A stretch of 64,000 bases of DNA, taken from positions 49,614 through 113,613 of the forward strand of contig WHTZ01000007.1 of assembly GCA_009377495.1 (NCBI GenBank). Direction: 5' to 3'. Shown piece by piece: positions 26,906-34,947 of the stretch. The position numbers were made by a program, and so were the translations under genes. The first letter of the stretch is position 1, and every line of letters begins with the position of its first letter. The DNA is from Luteitalea sp. GTDB lineage: Bacteria > Acidobacteriota > Vicinamibacteria > Vicinamibacterales > Vicinamibacteraceae. The notes under the pieces were generated by a model. The model was not told the origin of the DNA. It was given only the letters and a program-made list of their open reading frames with translations, and made no database searches.

Positions 26906-26972
26906 GGGAAAAGGGGACAGGCCCCTTTTTCGGAACTGGCGCCGACAAAAAAGGGGCCTGTCCCCTTTTCCC
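26906..26972. terminator. long perfect inverted repeat, probable bidirectional terminator or REP-like element
   Basis: Two 25-base arms (26906-26930 and 26948-26972) are exact reverse complements around a 17-base loop. Each arm contains AAAAGGGGACAGGCCCCTTT, which is itself a small hairpin followed by a T-run. It sits between two convergent genes (stops at 26883 and 26999), where a terminator working on both strands is expected. The same GGGGACAGG-type arms are, as I recall, scattered through many environmental genomes, so a repeat-element origin is possible. Confidence 0.75.
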
Positions 26973-26998
26973 CCCGCGGGCAGGCAAATGTAGAACCC

Positions 26999-28147
26999 TC
27001 ACGTCTGTGGCAGAGCGCGGGCGAACCGTGACAGGCGGAAGGGTGTAAGGTCGAACCCGCTTCGGCCGTCCGTGACGAGGTCGGCCACGATCTCGCCGAT
27101 GGCGCTCGAGAACTTGAAGCCGTGTCCCGAGCACGGGCTCACGATGAGAACCTGCGGGTGCTCGGGGTGCGCATCGATGATGAAGTCATCGTCTGGCGTG
27201 TTCGTGTAGAGGCACACGCTGGAGCCGCGCCACGCACCGTGTAGATCGGGTAAGAACCGCGCGAGCAGCGATCGCATCGCTGCCACTTCTTCCGGCGCGA
27301 CATCCCGCCGTACGCGCGCAGCCTCCGTCAGCTCGCCCTGATGGTGCCGGGCGACCTTCACGCCTTCCGGGCGGGCCGGGAAGCCATAGAACTTCAGACC
27401 GGCCGCGTACTCGAAGATGAAAACCGGTAGGCGCTCCGGGACGAACCGCACGGCGTGCTCGCCCGGATCGAACCAGTGGACGATGGCCCGCTCGATCGCC
27501 AGCGGCAACGCCAGATCCGGCACGAGTGTCGGCAGCCAAGCACCGGCGGCAATCACCAAGCGATCGGCCGTGTACCGGCCGCTCGTCGTCTCGATTGTGA
27601 CCTCGTCCTGACTTGGCTGCCAGGCTGTGACGGTCTCATTCGTGCGCAACGTGGCGCCGCGCGCCGCCGCCAGCCGTAGATGCGCCTCGACGCAGCGCTC
27701 CGGGAAGAGCATGCCGGCACGTGGCTCCAGCAGCGCGACCATGTCCTCCTCCAACTGCAGCGCAGGACAGCGGCGATGCACCTCCGCCGCGGATAGCTCT
27801 TCGTACGGCAGGCGATGACGCTCCACGCTTGCTCGCGCGCCAGCTACGACCCCGCTGTCGGGCCGGCCGATCGCCAGCCCCCCGGTCTGCTCGAAGAGAC
27901 GCTCGCCACTTTCCTCTTCGAGGCGCGCCCAGCACGTGTACGCGTGCTGGACGATCGGCACGTACTGCGGATGCTCGAAGTATGCCTCGCGGATGATACG
28001 CGTCTGGCCGTGCGACGAGCCCATCGTGTGCGGGGGCGCGAACCGATCGAGCCCGAGCACGCGGCGGCCCCGCCGCACGAGGTGATAGGCCGCCGCACTG
28101 CCCATCGCGCCGAGCCCGATGATGGCGACTTCGAAGCGTGGAGACAT
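26999..28147 (-). CDS. FAD-dependent N-methyl amino acid oxidase (SolA / monomeric sarcosine oxidase-like)
   Basis: The product has 382 residues, the normal family length. It has an N-terminal dinucleotide fold (VAIIGLGAMGSAAAYHL) and the family block GLDRFAPPHTMGSSHGQTRIIREAYFE. The FAD cysteine in SPCSGHGFKFS (about Cys339) matches the residue that binds flavin covalently in monomeric sarcosine oxidase. CLYTNTPDDDFIIDAHP is also diagnostic. It oxidatively demethylates N-methyl amino acids such as N-methyltryptophan or sarcosine, giving formaldehyde and peroxide. It is monocistronic and convergent with the ADOP gene; the upstream ribosome site is weak. Substrate within the family is not resolved. 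Confidence 0.88.
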   Translation of the reverse strand: MSPRFEVAIIGLGAMGSAAAYHLVRRGRRVLGLDRFAPPHTMGSSHGQTRIIREAYFEHPQYVPIVQHAYTCWARLEEESGERLFEQTGGLAIGRPDSGVVAGARASVERHRLPYEELSAAEVHRRCPALQLEEDMVALLEPRAGMLFPERCVEAHLRLAAARGATLRTNETVTAWQPSQDEVTIETTSGRYTADRLVIAAGAWLPTLVPDLALPLAIERAIVHWFDPGEHAVRFVPERLPVFIFEYAAGLKFYGFPARPEGVKVARHHQGELTEAARVRRDVAPEEVAAMRSLLARFLPDLHGAWRGSSVCLYTNTPDDDFIIDAHPEHPQVLIVSPCSGHGFKFSSAIGEIVADLVTDGRSGFDLTPFRLSRFARALPQT

Positions 28148-28244
28148 CGACTCGCGTCAGTCCTGCTGTGGACTGAATGCGCACCTAGTCTACACAGCTC
28201 GATCGCTGTTGTGTGAGGACCGCACAATCCCCATCTGTCACAAC

Positions 28245-30110
28245 TCAAAAGCGACTCATGTCACTGCTCGTGCCACCCGCCGCGGGGATGTAGGACGTGA
28301 GCACGTAGTCGGTGACCATGCGGTCGGCGCTGAAGCGCCAACCGAGCGTCCGAATGGCCCGCTTCATCCGCGCGATCCAGCCACGCGGCAGACCATCGCG
28401 ATCGCGATCGTAGAAGAGCGGAACCACCTCGTCGCGGAGCACGCGGGCCAGCGCCTCGCCGTCGCGACGGTCGTGAAGCTCGGTCGGTGTGTGCGTCTCG
28501 CCCGCGCCGATGGCGAAGCCGTTCAGCCCATCGTAGGCCTCTGCCCACCAGCCATCGAGGACCGAGAGATTCAGCCCACCGTTGAGCACGACCTTCTGGC
28601 CGCTGCTGCCAGAGGCCTCGAGCGGCCGCCGCGGCGTGTTCAGCCAGACGTCAACACCCTGTACGAGGTGACGGCCGACATCGATGTCATAGTCCTCGAC
28701 GAAGAGCACCTTGCCGGCAAAGCGTGGGTCGCGCATCAGCCGCGCGACCTGCTGAAGAACGTCTTTGCCAGGCTCGTCCCGAGGATGGGCCTTTCCGGCA
28801 AACACGAACTGGATCGGCACCTGCGCATCGTTGACCAGCGACGCGATGAGGTCGATGTCCTGCAGGATCAAGTTGGCCCGCTTGTAGGTGACGATGCGCC
28901 GGGCGAACCCAATCGTCATGGCATCGAGGCTCAACGACTGACGCAACTGGTTGAGGACATCCGTGCCCTCCCCTCGCCGCTCGGCACACCGCACGGCCCG
29001 CCGCCGCGCGAACCCGATGAGCCGCGTTCTGAGCGTTTGGTGCGTCTCCCACAGCTCGCCGGCGTCCACGTTCTCGATGGCCTCCCAGCAACCGGGCTCA
29101 GCACACCGCCGTGGCCACTCGGGCCCCAGATGGCGGTCGTACAGTCGGTGCATCTGTGGCGCGAGCCAGGTGCGCACATGAACGCCGTTGGTGATATGGC
29201 CGATGGGCACCCGTTCTTCGGCCCAGCCGGGGAAGAGCGGCGCCCACATCGCCCGCGTGACGTGGCCATGCACCGACGAGACGGCATTCGCTCTCCGCGA
29301 AATCCTGAGCGCCAACACCGTCATGCAGAACGCCTCACTCGGGTCTGCCGGGTGCTCTCGCCCCCACGCCATGAGCTGGTCGTGGTCGAGCCCCAGCGCC
29401 TCGCGCAGCGGGCCGAGATGCTCGTCGATCAGATCCGCCGAGAAGCGATCATGGCCCGCCGGGACGGGTGTATGTGTCGTGAAGACGACCTGCGCGGCGA
29501 TCCGGCGCATGGCCTCATCAGCACCAATGCCTTCACGGGCCATGCGATGTCGTGCGAGCTCGAGGCCGGCAAAAGCACTGTGGCCCTCGTTCAAATGCGC
29601 CACGCCCGGCGAGATGCCGAGGGCCATCAGGGCCCGCACGCCGCCAACGCCCAGGATCAGCTCCTGCCGAATTCGCACGCGCTCGTCGCCGCCGTAGAGG
29701 CGCGCGGTCAGCTCACGGTCCTCGGGTTGGTTCCCGTCGACATCGGAGTCGAGCAACAAGACGGTGTTGCGACCGACGGTCAGCTTCCAGACACGCGCCG
29801 CAATCGCGCCCGTGCGTGTCTCGACCGTGACCGTCACCGGGTCGCCATTGCCGGTGAAGGCCGGCTGAAGCGGGAGCAGGCCGCTGTCCACCTCGATGTA
29901 GTCCTCCCGCTGGCGACCGTCGCGATCGAGGCGCTGCTTGAAGTACCCCTGGTCGTAATACAACCCAATGCCGACCAGTGGAATGCCAAGGTCCGACGCG
30001 GCCTTGATGTGATCGCCCGCCAGAATGCCCAGGCCACCCGAGTAGATCGGAATCGACTCGTGGAATCCAAACTCCGCGGAAAAGTAGGCGACCGGACGGG
30101 CCCAGAGCAC
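28245..30110 (-). CDS. glgP: alpha-glucan phosphorylase, lacking its N-terminal region
   Basis: The readable frame gives 621 residues from a GTG at 30110. Core motifs are intact: RPVAYFSAEFGFHESIPIYS, GGLGILAGDHIKAASDLGIP, AHLNEGHSAFAGLE, TIGFARRIVTYKRANLIL, and the pyridoxal-phosphate lysine in EASGSSGQKVVLNGG (about Lys506). It would release glucose-1-phosphate from glycogen or maltodextrin. The family normally has roughly 90 more residues before PVAYFSAEFG. Here that part is missing and homology starts within a few codons of a ptsP-like stub in another frame. The GTG is therefore an accidental start without a ribosome site, and activity is doubtful. Confidence 0.8.
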   Translation of the reverse strand: MLWARPVAYFSAEFGFHESIPIYSGGLGILAGDHIKAASDLGIPLVGIGLYYDQGYFKQRLDRDGRQREDYIEVDSGLLPLQPAFTGNGDPVTVTVETRTGAIAARVWKLTVGRNTVLLLDSDVDGNQPEDRELTARLYGGDERVRIRQELILGVGGVRALMALGISPGVAHLNEGHSAFAGLELARHRMAREGIGADEAMRRIAAQVVFTTHTPVPAGHDRFSADLIDEHLGPLREALGLDHDQLMAWGREHPADPSEAFCMTVLALRISRRANAVSSVHGHVTRAMWAPLFPGWAEERVPIGHITNGVHVRTWLAPQMHRLYDRHLGPEWPRRCAEPGCWEAIENVDAGELWETHQTLRTRLIGFARRRAVRCAERRGEGTDVLNQLRQSLSLDAMTIGFARRIVTYKRANLILQDIDLIASLVNDAQVPIQFVFAGKAHPRDEPGKDVLQQVARLMRDPRFAGKVLFVEDYDIDVGRHLVQGVDVWLNTPRRPLEASGSSGQKVVLNGGLNLSVLDGWWAEAYDGLNGFAIGAGETHTPTELHDRRDGEALARVLRDEVVPLFYDRDRDGLPRGWIARMKRAIRTLGWRFSADRMVTDYVLTSYIPAAGGTSSDMSRF

Positions 30111-30229
30111 ACCAGCCGCACGATGTTGGTCAGCGTTTCGGTTGGGTTGCCGCTATGCGAGACGAGGCGGCTGATCTCTTCCAGGGTCCAGAGCAGGGAC
30201 TCCTCTTGCGTGAGAGCGGATTCGGCCAT
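30109..30229 (-). pseudogene. N-terminal stub of a PtsP-like (GAF-domain) phosphoenolpyruvate phosphotransferase
   Basis: From ATG 30229 the frame reads MAESALTQEESLLWTLEEIS and RLVSHSGNPTETLTNIVRLV, which looks like the start of the GAF domain of PtsP (enzyme I-Ntr). Homology then stops at position 30110, and the following bases belong to glgP in a different frame. The stub has a normal-looking start but keeps only about 40 of the usual several hundred residues. A large deletion joining ptsP to glgP is the simplest explanation. Identification rests on a short segment. Confidence 0.55.
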
Positions 30230-30235
30230 GGTCAC

Positions 30236-30699
30236 ACTTCTCTCCCGGTATCAGCGGGCGAGGCGCCACACAAAGGCCCATCACGGACCGCAGACGCAGC
30301 GAGCGCGAGGTGGCCGCGCGAGGAACGTAAGGAGCTTTAGCAGCAAGAACCGTGCTGTCCTGCGGCTTTGATCGACTCGGCGCGGGCGATATCGGAGGAG
30401 ACCTCGAACCTGCGCTCAGGGCCGGCTATTCAGGTTCCTGACGAGAGAGGTGGAGCCTTCGGATCTCTGCGTCGGCTCGAACGTCGAGACAGCAATATCG
30501 TCCCACGCTGGCATTTATGAGACATTTCTGTAACATTGGCATTCGATACCAGCCCATGACATCTCTCCGTTCAGATACTTCCAAAACGTATTCTGAACCT
30601 GTCGATCTCGACGCCGCTCGTTCGTCGTGTCAGTAGAGCCCACGTTCGGCCGGTCGGGGCGCGGGGCTCCTAACCTAAAACCCAGTAGGAGATATAGCG
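30236..30699. other. intergenic stretch with no supported gene
   Basis: These 464 bases separate the ptsP stub (minus) from the YCII gene (plus). I see no frame with protein-like composition, no clear hairpin and no RNA gene. The part after about 30480 is AT-richer and probably holds the promoter of the YCII/sigma-factor pair, but I cannot name convincing -35 and -10 boxes. Confidence 0.5.
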
Positions 30700-31113
30700 A
30701 TGCGATTCATGGTGATGATCAAAGCCAACAAGGACACAGAGGCCGGCGTGCTGCCGAGCGAGGAGCTGCTTGCCGCCATGGGGAAGTACAACGAAGAGCT
30801 CGTGAAGGCCGGCGTGCTGCTGGCCGGCGAGGGGCTGCAGCCAAGCTCGAAGGGCGCGCGCGTCAAGTTCTCGGGAGACAAGCGGACCGTCATCGATGGT
30901 CCGTTCACAGAGGCGAAGGAGCTGGTCGCCGGCTTTTGGCTCTTTCAGGTGAAGTCGCTGGACGAGGCGATCGAATGGGTCAAGCGTGTGCCGAATCCCA
31001 CTGGTGAGGAGAGTGAGATCGAGATTCGCCAGGTGTTCGAGCTCGAGGACTTTGGGACCAGTGAGGCCGTCAAGCACCACGAGCAGCTCAGGGAGCATCT
31101 CAGGAAGCCGTAG
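30700..31113 (+). CDS. YCII-related (DGPF) domain protein
   Basis: This 137-residue protein has a good ribosome site (TAGGAGATATAGCG before ATG). The family marks are MRFMVMIKANKDTEAGVLPS at the start, KRTVIDGPFTEAKELVAGFW in the middle (the DGPF motif) and FQVKSLDEAIEWVKR. YCII domains are ferredoxin-like, with a His/Asp pocket, but no general reaction is known for the DGPF type. These genes characteristically sit next to ECF42-type sigma factors, as here (46 bases upstream of 31159), and are thought to be part of that sigma factor's regulon or signalling path. Confidence 0.9.
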   Translation: MRFMVMIKANKDTEAGVLPSEELLAAMGKYNEELVKAGVLLAGEGLQPSSKGARVKFSGDKRTVIDGPFTEAKELVAGFWLFQVKSLDEAIEWVKRVPNPTGEESEIEIRQVFELEDFGTSEAVKHHEQLREHLRKP

Positions 31114-31158
31114 TCGTTGGCTTGCAGCGACGAATTGAAGATGGTGTGATCGGTAGCC

Positions 31159-32445
31159 ATGACGGCTACCGACACACATCGTGCCATCGACGCGGTCTGG
31201 AGGATCGAGTCGGCAAAGCTCATCGCTGGTCTCGCGCGGATCGTGCGCGATGTCGGTGTCGCCGAGGACCTCGCACAGGATGCGCTCGTCGTGGCCCTCG
31301 AGCAGTGGCCGGAGTCGGGCGTCCCGCGTAACCCGGGCGCCTGGCTCATGGCCACCGCGAAGCATCGTGCGATCGATCACTTGCGCCGCAACACGCGGGT
31401 CGAGCGCAAGCACGAGCAGCTCGGTCACGAGCTCGAGGCGGAGCGAGACCGGGTCATGCAGAATCTCGAAGCCGCGCTCGATGATGACATCGGCGATGAC
31501 CTGTTGCGGCTCGTGTTCACGGCCTGCCATCCGGTGCTCTCCACCGAGGCGCGCGTTGCGCTCACGCTCCGCTTGCTCGGTGGTCTGACGACCGAGGAGA
31601 TCGCGCGCGCGTTCCTCGTCCCAGAGCCGACGGTCGCCCAGCGCATCGTCCGGGCCAAGCGGACGCTCGCCAAAGAGCGCGTCCCCTTCCAGGTCCCCCG
31701 CGGAGCCGAGCTTCCCCTCCGTCTGTCGTCGGTGCTCGAGGTCATCTACCTCGTCTTCAATGAGGGTTACTCGGCGACCGCCGGTGACGATTGGATGCGA
31801 CCAGCGCTGTGCGAGGATGCGCTCCGTCTCGGACGTGTTCTAGCAGGGCTCGTGCCAAAGGAGCCTGAGGTCCACGGCCTGGTCGCGCTGATGGAGATCC
31901 AAGCGTCGCGCTCGAGGGCGCGCGTGGGCGCGTCTGGAAGGCCCATCCTGCTCTTCGATCAAAACCGCGCGCTCTGGGATCAGCTCCTGATCCGTCGTGG
32001 TCTGGCGGCGCTCGAACGTGCCGAAAAACTGGGCGGGGCGCGGGGACCGTACGCGCTCCAGGCCGCGATCGCCGCCTGTCACGCACGAGCGCCGACACCG
32101 GAGGCAACAGACTGGGCACGTATCGTGGCTCTCTACGGGACGCTCGCAACGCTCGCGCCCTCCCCCGTCGTGGAGCTGAACCGTGCGGTCGCGCTCGCGA
32201 TGGGCTTTGGTCCCGAAGTGGGTCTCGATCTCGTCGACACGCTGACCGCCGAGTCCTCGCTCAAGAACTACCACCTCTTGCCGAGCGTGCGCGGCGACCT
32301 CCTCGCCAAGCTTGGTCGCCTCGACGAGGCACGTCTCGAGTTCGAGCGCGCGGCATCGCTCACGCGTAACGCTCGGGAACGCGAGCTGCTGCTCGAGCGA
32401 GCCGACGCGTGCGTCAGCGCCGGCTCCCAAACTCCGCCTCGATGA
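31159..32445 (+). CDS. ECF42-type RNA polymerase sigma factor with C-terminal DUF6596/TPR-like extension
   Basis: The product has 428 residues. The N-terminal sigma-70 region 2 contains VAEDLAQDALVVALEQW and ATAKHRAIDHLRRNTR (about residues 20-90). Region 4 contains LLGGLTTEEIARAFLVPEPT followed by VAQRIVRAKRTLAKERV (about residues 140-180). The long tail begins VIYLVFNEGYSATAGDDWMR and continues with helical repeats; this extension defines ECF42 and is thought to replace an anti-sigma factor in control. The 3' end overlaps the convergent gene 32414-32812 by 32 bases. Paired with the YCII gene just upstream. Confidence 0.9.
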   Translation: MTATDTHRAIDAVWRIESAKLIAGLARIVRDVGVAEDLAQDALVVALEQWPESGVPRNPGAWLMATAKHRAIDHLRRNTRVERKHEQLGHELEAERDRVMQNLEAALDDDIGDDLLRLVFTACHPVLSTEARVALTLRLLGGLTTEEIARAFLVPEPTVAQRIVRAKRTLAKERVPFQVPRGAELPLRLSSVLEVIYLVFNEGYSATAGDDWMRPALCEDALRLGRVLAGLVPKEPEVHGLVALMEIQASRSRARVGASGRPILLFDQNRALWDQLLIRRGLAALERAEKLGGARGPYALQAAIAACHARAPTPEATDWARIVALYGTLATLAPSPVVELNRAVALAMGFGPEVGLDLVDTLTAESSLKNYHLLPSVRGDLLAKLGRLDEARLEFERAASLTRNARERELLLERADACVSAGSQTPPR

Positions 32446-32812
32446 ACGATTTCACCCCGTCGGGTCCCGTCAACCGAAGTGTCACGGGCCCATTCTCGCG
32501 GTGTACGTCGAGGCGGAAGTCGAAAAAGGAGCAGCAGCGTCGTTCGAAGGCGACCCAAGTCGCGAGGTCGGTGATTGGAAGCCGGTCGCGATCCACCTCG
32601 AACAGGTAGCCATCGGCTATTTCGTGCCTGTTGACAATCGCGCCAAGGACGCGGGCGCTGATCTGTTTGTACGCCGCGCGTTCGCTCGGCGTCAGGGCGT
32701 CGATGTTGCAGACGAATGGAGAGTCGGAATCCGGGGGCTTGCTTTGAGGCCCGAGCGCGGATGCCGCCACGCCAAGCATGCCGGTCATCAGAACCATTTG
32801 CCACGACGTCAT
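32414..32812 (-). CDS. small exported protein with conserved Cys-Cys motif, function unknown, probable MerR target
   Basis: The ATG at 32812 is preceded by a strong AGGAGGAAC site, so a 132-residue product beginning MTSWQMVLMTGMLGVAASAL is chosen over the longer frame. The first 20 residues look like a signal peptide or anchor. The rest has FVCNIDALTPSERAAYKQIS and AFERRCCSFFDFRLDVHREN, so Cys residues occur singly and as a pair. I do not recognise a named family, though similar 'RRCC' proteins are, as I recall, found beside metal-type MerR genes. It is divergent from the MerR gene at 32903, with a MerR-type promoter pointing at it. A metal or redox role is inference. Confidence 0.65.
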   Translation of the reverse strand: MTSWQMVLMTGMLGVAASALGPQSKPPDSDSPFVCNIDALTPSERAAYKQISARVLGAIVNRHEIADGYLFEVDRDRLPITDLATWVAFERRCCSFFDFRLDVHRENGPVTLRLTGPDGVKSFIEAEFGSRR

Positions 32813-32858
32813 CGTTCCTCCTCGCCGTTGGGGGAGCCTTGTCAGCTCCGTCACAAGC

Positions 32859-32889
32859 ATGCTAAGACTTCAAGGAAGCTTTAAGTCAA
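32859..32889 (-). promoter_or_regulatory. MerR-type promoter with 19-bp spacer and dyad operator
   Basis: On the minus strand TTGACT (32884-32889) and TAGCAT (32859-32864) are separated by exactly 19 bases. A near-perfect dyad, GACTTCAAG-gaag-CTTTAAGTC (32866-32887, plus strand), fills the spacer. Over-long spacers with a central dyad are the hallmark of promoters activated by MerR-family proteins through DNA distortion. It drives the gene 32414-32812 and sits 14 bases before the MerR start. Confidence 0.8.
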
Positions 32890-32902
32890 CTGGAGATCGT
32901 CA

Positions 32903-33382
32903 ATGGCAACGCTATCCATCGGTCAAGTCGCGGGGCGTGCCGGCATACGCCCGTCTGCGCTTCGGTTCTATGAACAGACGGGCCTCCTCCCGCCCGGCCC
33001 GCGAGTGAGCGGCCAGCGTCGGTACGATCAGAGTGTGTTCGACAAGCTGGCCCTGATTGCGTATGCCAAGCGGGTGGGCTTCACCCTACGTGAAACGAAG
33101 CTGCTCCTGTCTGGGTTTTCGAACGACGTCCCGCCGTCGGCGCGTTGGCGCGGGTTGGCGAATCGTAAACGCGCAGAGCTCGACGCGCTGATCGCCGACG
33201 TTCGCCGGATGAAGCACCTGCTGGACGTGGCGTTGCACTGCGAATGCCCAACGCTCGACGAGTGTGGCCGGCGGCTTCGATCGCTCCAGTCTGAATCTGG
33301 AATGACGCGAGCGAGATCGAAGCTCGGCGCGCGCGCCAATCGGGTGATGACAACTCGCGGTACACGGTCGCGTCCGACGTGA
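32903..33382 (+). CDS. MerR-family transcriptional regulator, probably metal- or redox-sensing
   Basis: This 159-residue protein starts with ATG after a GGAG site. The DNA-binding domain reads SIGQVAGRAGIRPSALRFYE and QTGLLPPGPRVSGQRRYDQS, followed by the second wing and a dimerisation helix (LANRKRAELDALIADVRRMK). A cysteine cluster, CECPTLDECG (about residues 113-122), lies where SoxR binds its iron-sulfur cluster and ZntR/CadR-type proteins bind metals. The four-residue spacings do not settle which. The last 30 residues are Arg/Thr-rich and unusual. The divergent promoter at 32859 supports direct control of the small Cys-Cys protein gene. Confidence 0.88.
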   Translation: MATLSIGQVAGRAGIRPSALRFYEQTGLLPPGPRVSGQRRYDQSVFDKLALIAYAKRVGFTLRETKLLLSGFSNDVPPSARWRGLANRKRAELDALIADVRRMKHLLDVALHCECPTLDECGRRLRSLQSESGMTRARSKLGARANRVMTTRGTRSRPT

Positions 33383-34926
33383 TGGGCTCCTCTGACGCCG
33401 CCGCGCGGTGCCTTGGGACCATCCCGGCGCACTATAATCCTGACGTGTTGCTCTCCACGAATCGCTCCCGCACCATCTGGCCCCGGCTAGTCGGCGTCCT
33501 GCTCACGCTGGCCGCCTCGTCTTCGGTCTACGCGCAAGCGGTCCCGGCGACCGGTCCGGCACGTCGGCCGACCGACGCTTCATCCCAACCGTTGTCACGC
33601 AGCCTCTCGCAGATCAGCCAGGATTTCGCAAAGCTGGTTTCCGCGGCCTCGCCCAGCGTTGTGCAGGTTCTTGCAACCGGGTACGGAAGCGCGACACCGG
33701 AGGGCACAGGCATGGGCGGTGTGGTGTCGACGCAGAGAGCCGGGGGTTCCGGCGTCGTGCTTCACGCCGACGGGTATATCGTGACGAACGCGCACGTCGT
33801 CGCCAACGCGCGTCGCGTGCGGATCGTGCTAACGCCACCCACGGGGCCAGCCGCGGGCCAGTCGATCGTGCGCCCGGCCGGGCTCATGCGCGAGGCCACG
33901 CTCGTCGGCCTCGACCGCGAGACGGATCTTGCCGTGCTGAAGATCGACGAAACGAAGCTCACCCCCTTGCCCCTCGCGGATTCGGACGAGCTGCAGCAGG
34001 GACATCTGGTCATGGCCTTCGGAAGCCCGCTCGGTCTGGAGAACTCGGTGACGTTCGGCGTTGTGAGCGGTGTGGGACGCCAGCGCGCGCCAGACGACCC
34101 GATGGTCTACGTGCAAACCGACGCCCCGATCAATCCAGGCAGCAGCGGCGGTCCTCTCGTCGACGCCTCGGGGCACGCCGTAGGCATCAACACCTACATC
34201 ATGTCGCAGTCGGGTGGCAACGAAGGCGTCGGCTTCGCGGTGCCCAGCAACATCGTACGCACGGTCTTCGATCAGTTGAGGACGACGGGCCGGGTGCGGC
34301 GGGGCACGCTTGGCGTGCTCTCCCAGACCATTACGCCGTCCATGGCGGCCGGCCTCGGCCTCGGACGAACGGGCGGCGTGATTCTCGCGGACGTCGCCGA
34401 GGGCGGGCCGGGCGCGGCGGCGGGCCTCCGGCCGGGCGACGTCGTGCTCTCGCTCGACGGCCGGCCGATGGAGAACGCGCGGCAGTTCGAGGTGAACCTG
34501 TACGCGCGTCGTGTCGGCGATCGCGTCACGCTCGAAATCCAGCGGGGCAGCGCCACGACGCGCACCACTGCCGCAATCGCGGAACGCCCAGACGACCCCG
34601 CGCGGTTCGCCGAGCTCGTTGATCCAACCGAGAACTTGATTGCACGCCTGGGCATCCTGGGTGTCGGGATCGATTCGGATGTCGCCGCGCGGCTTCCGCA
34701 CCTACGCGCCAAGGGCGGCGTACTGGTTGCGGGAATTCTCGCAGGCACGCCTGGCGTCCCAATCGGTCTCGAAGCGGGCGACGTCATCATCGCGGTGAAC
34801 GGATCGCCGGTTGCCGCGCTCGCCGATCTGCGCGCCAGAGTCGACGCGCTGCCAACGGGCGGGGCATGCGTGCTGCAAGTGCAACGTGCCCAGGCCCTGA
34901 TGTATATCGTGCTGGAGCTGGAGTGA
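33379..34926 (+). CDS. HtrA/DegP-like periplasmic serine protease with PDZ domains
   Basis: Up to 515 residues from a GTG overlapping the MerR stop; a GTG at 33445 would give a shorter, cleaner signal peptide (RLVGVLLTLAASSSVYAQA). The trypsin-like domain has all three catalytic residues, counted from 33379: His139 in TNAHVV, Asp183 in RETDLAVL and Ser256 in NPGSSGGPL. A PDZ domain follows (GVILADVAEGGPGAAAGLRP and GDVVLSLDGRPM, about residues 330-400), and a second, diverged one ends the protein (GILAGTPGVPIGLEAGDVII). It would degrade or refold damaged envelope proteins. Overlap with merR suggests coupled translation. Confidence 0.9.
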   Translation: MMGSSDAAARCLGTIPAHYNPDVLLSTNRSRTIWPRLVGVLLTLAASSSVYAQAVPATGPARRPTDASSQPLSRSLSQISQDFAKLVSAASPSVVQVLATGYGSATPEGTGMGGVVSTQRAGGSGVVLHADGYIVTNAHVVANARRVRIVLTPPTGPAAGQSIVRPAGLMREATLVGLDRETDLAVLKIDETKLTPLPLADSDELQQGHLVMAFGSPLGLENSVTFGVVSGVGRQRAPDDPMVYVQTDAPINPGSSGGPLVDASGHAVGINTYIMSQSGGNEGVGFAVPSNIVRTVFDQLRTTGRVRRGTLGVLSQTITPSMAAGLGLGRTGGVILADVAEGGPGAAAGLRPGDVVLSLDGRPMENARQFEVNLYARRVGDRVTLEIQRGSATTRTTAAIAERPDDPARFAELVDPTENLIARLGILGVGIDSDVAARLPHLRAKGGVLVAGILAGTPGVPIGLEAGDVIIAVNGSPVAALADLRARVDALPTGGACVLQVQRAQALMYIVLELE

Positions 34927-34947
34927 TCAGGCTGTGCACTTCTCCGG

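Noticed and set aside
28119..30371. A 750-codon plus-strand open frame
   Set aside because: It is antisense to glgP and has the Arg/His/Asp-rich composition of a shadow frame; glgP on the minus strand has clear family motifs.
30540..30640. 26-codon frame MTSLRSDTSKTYSEPVDLDA in the gap before the YCII gene
   Set aside because: It has no ribosome site, is very short and has no recognisable similarity; it probably lies in the promoter region.
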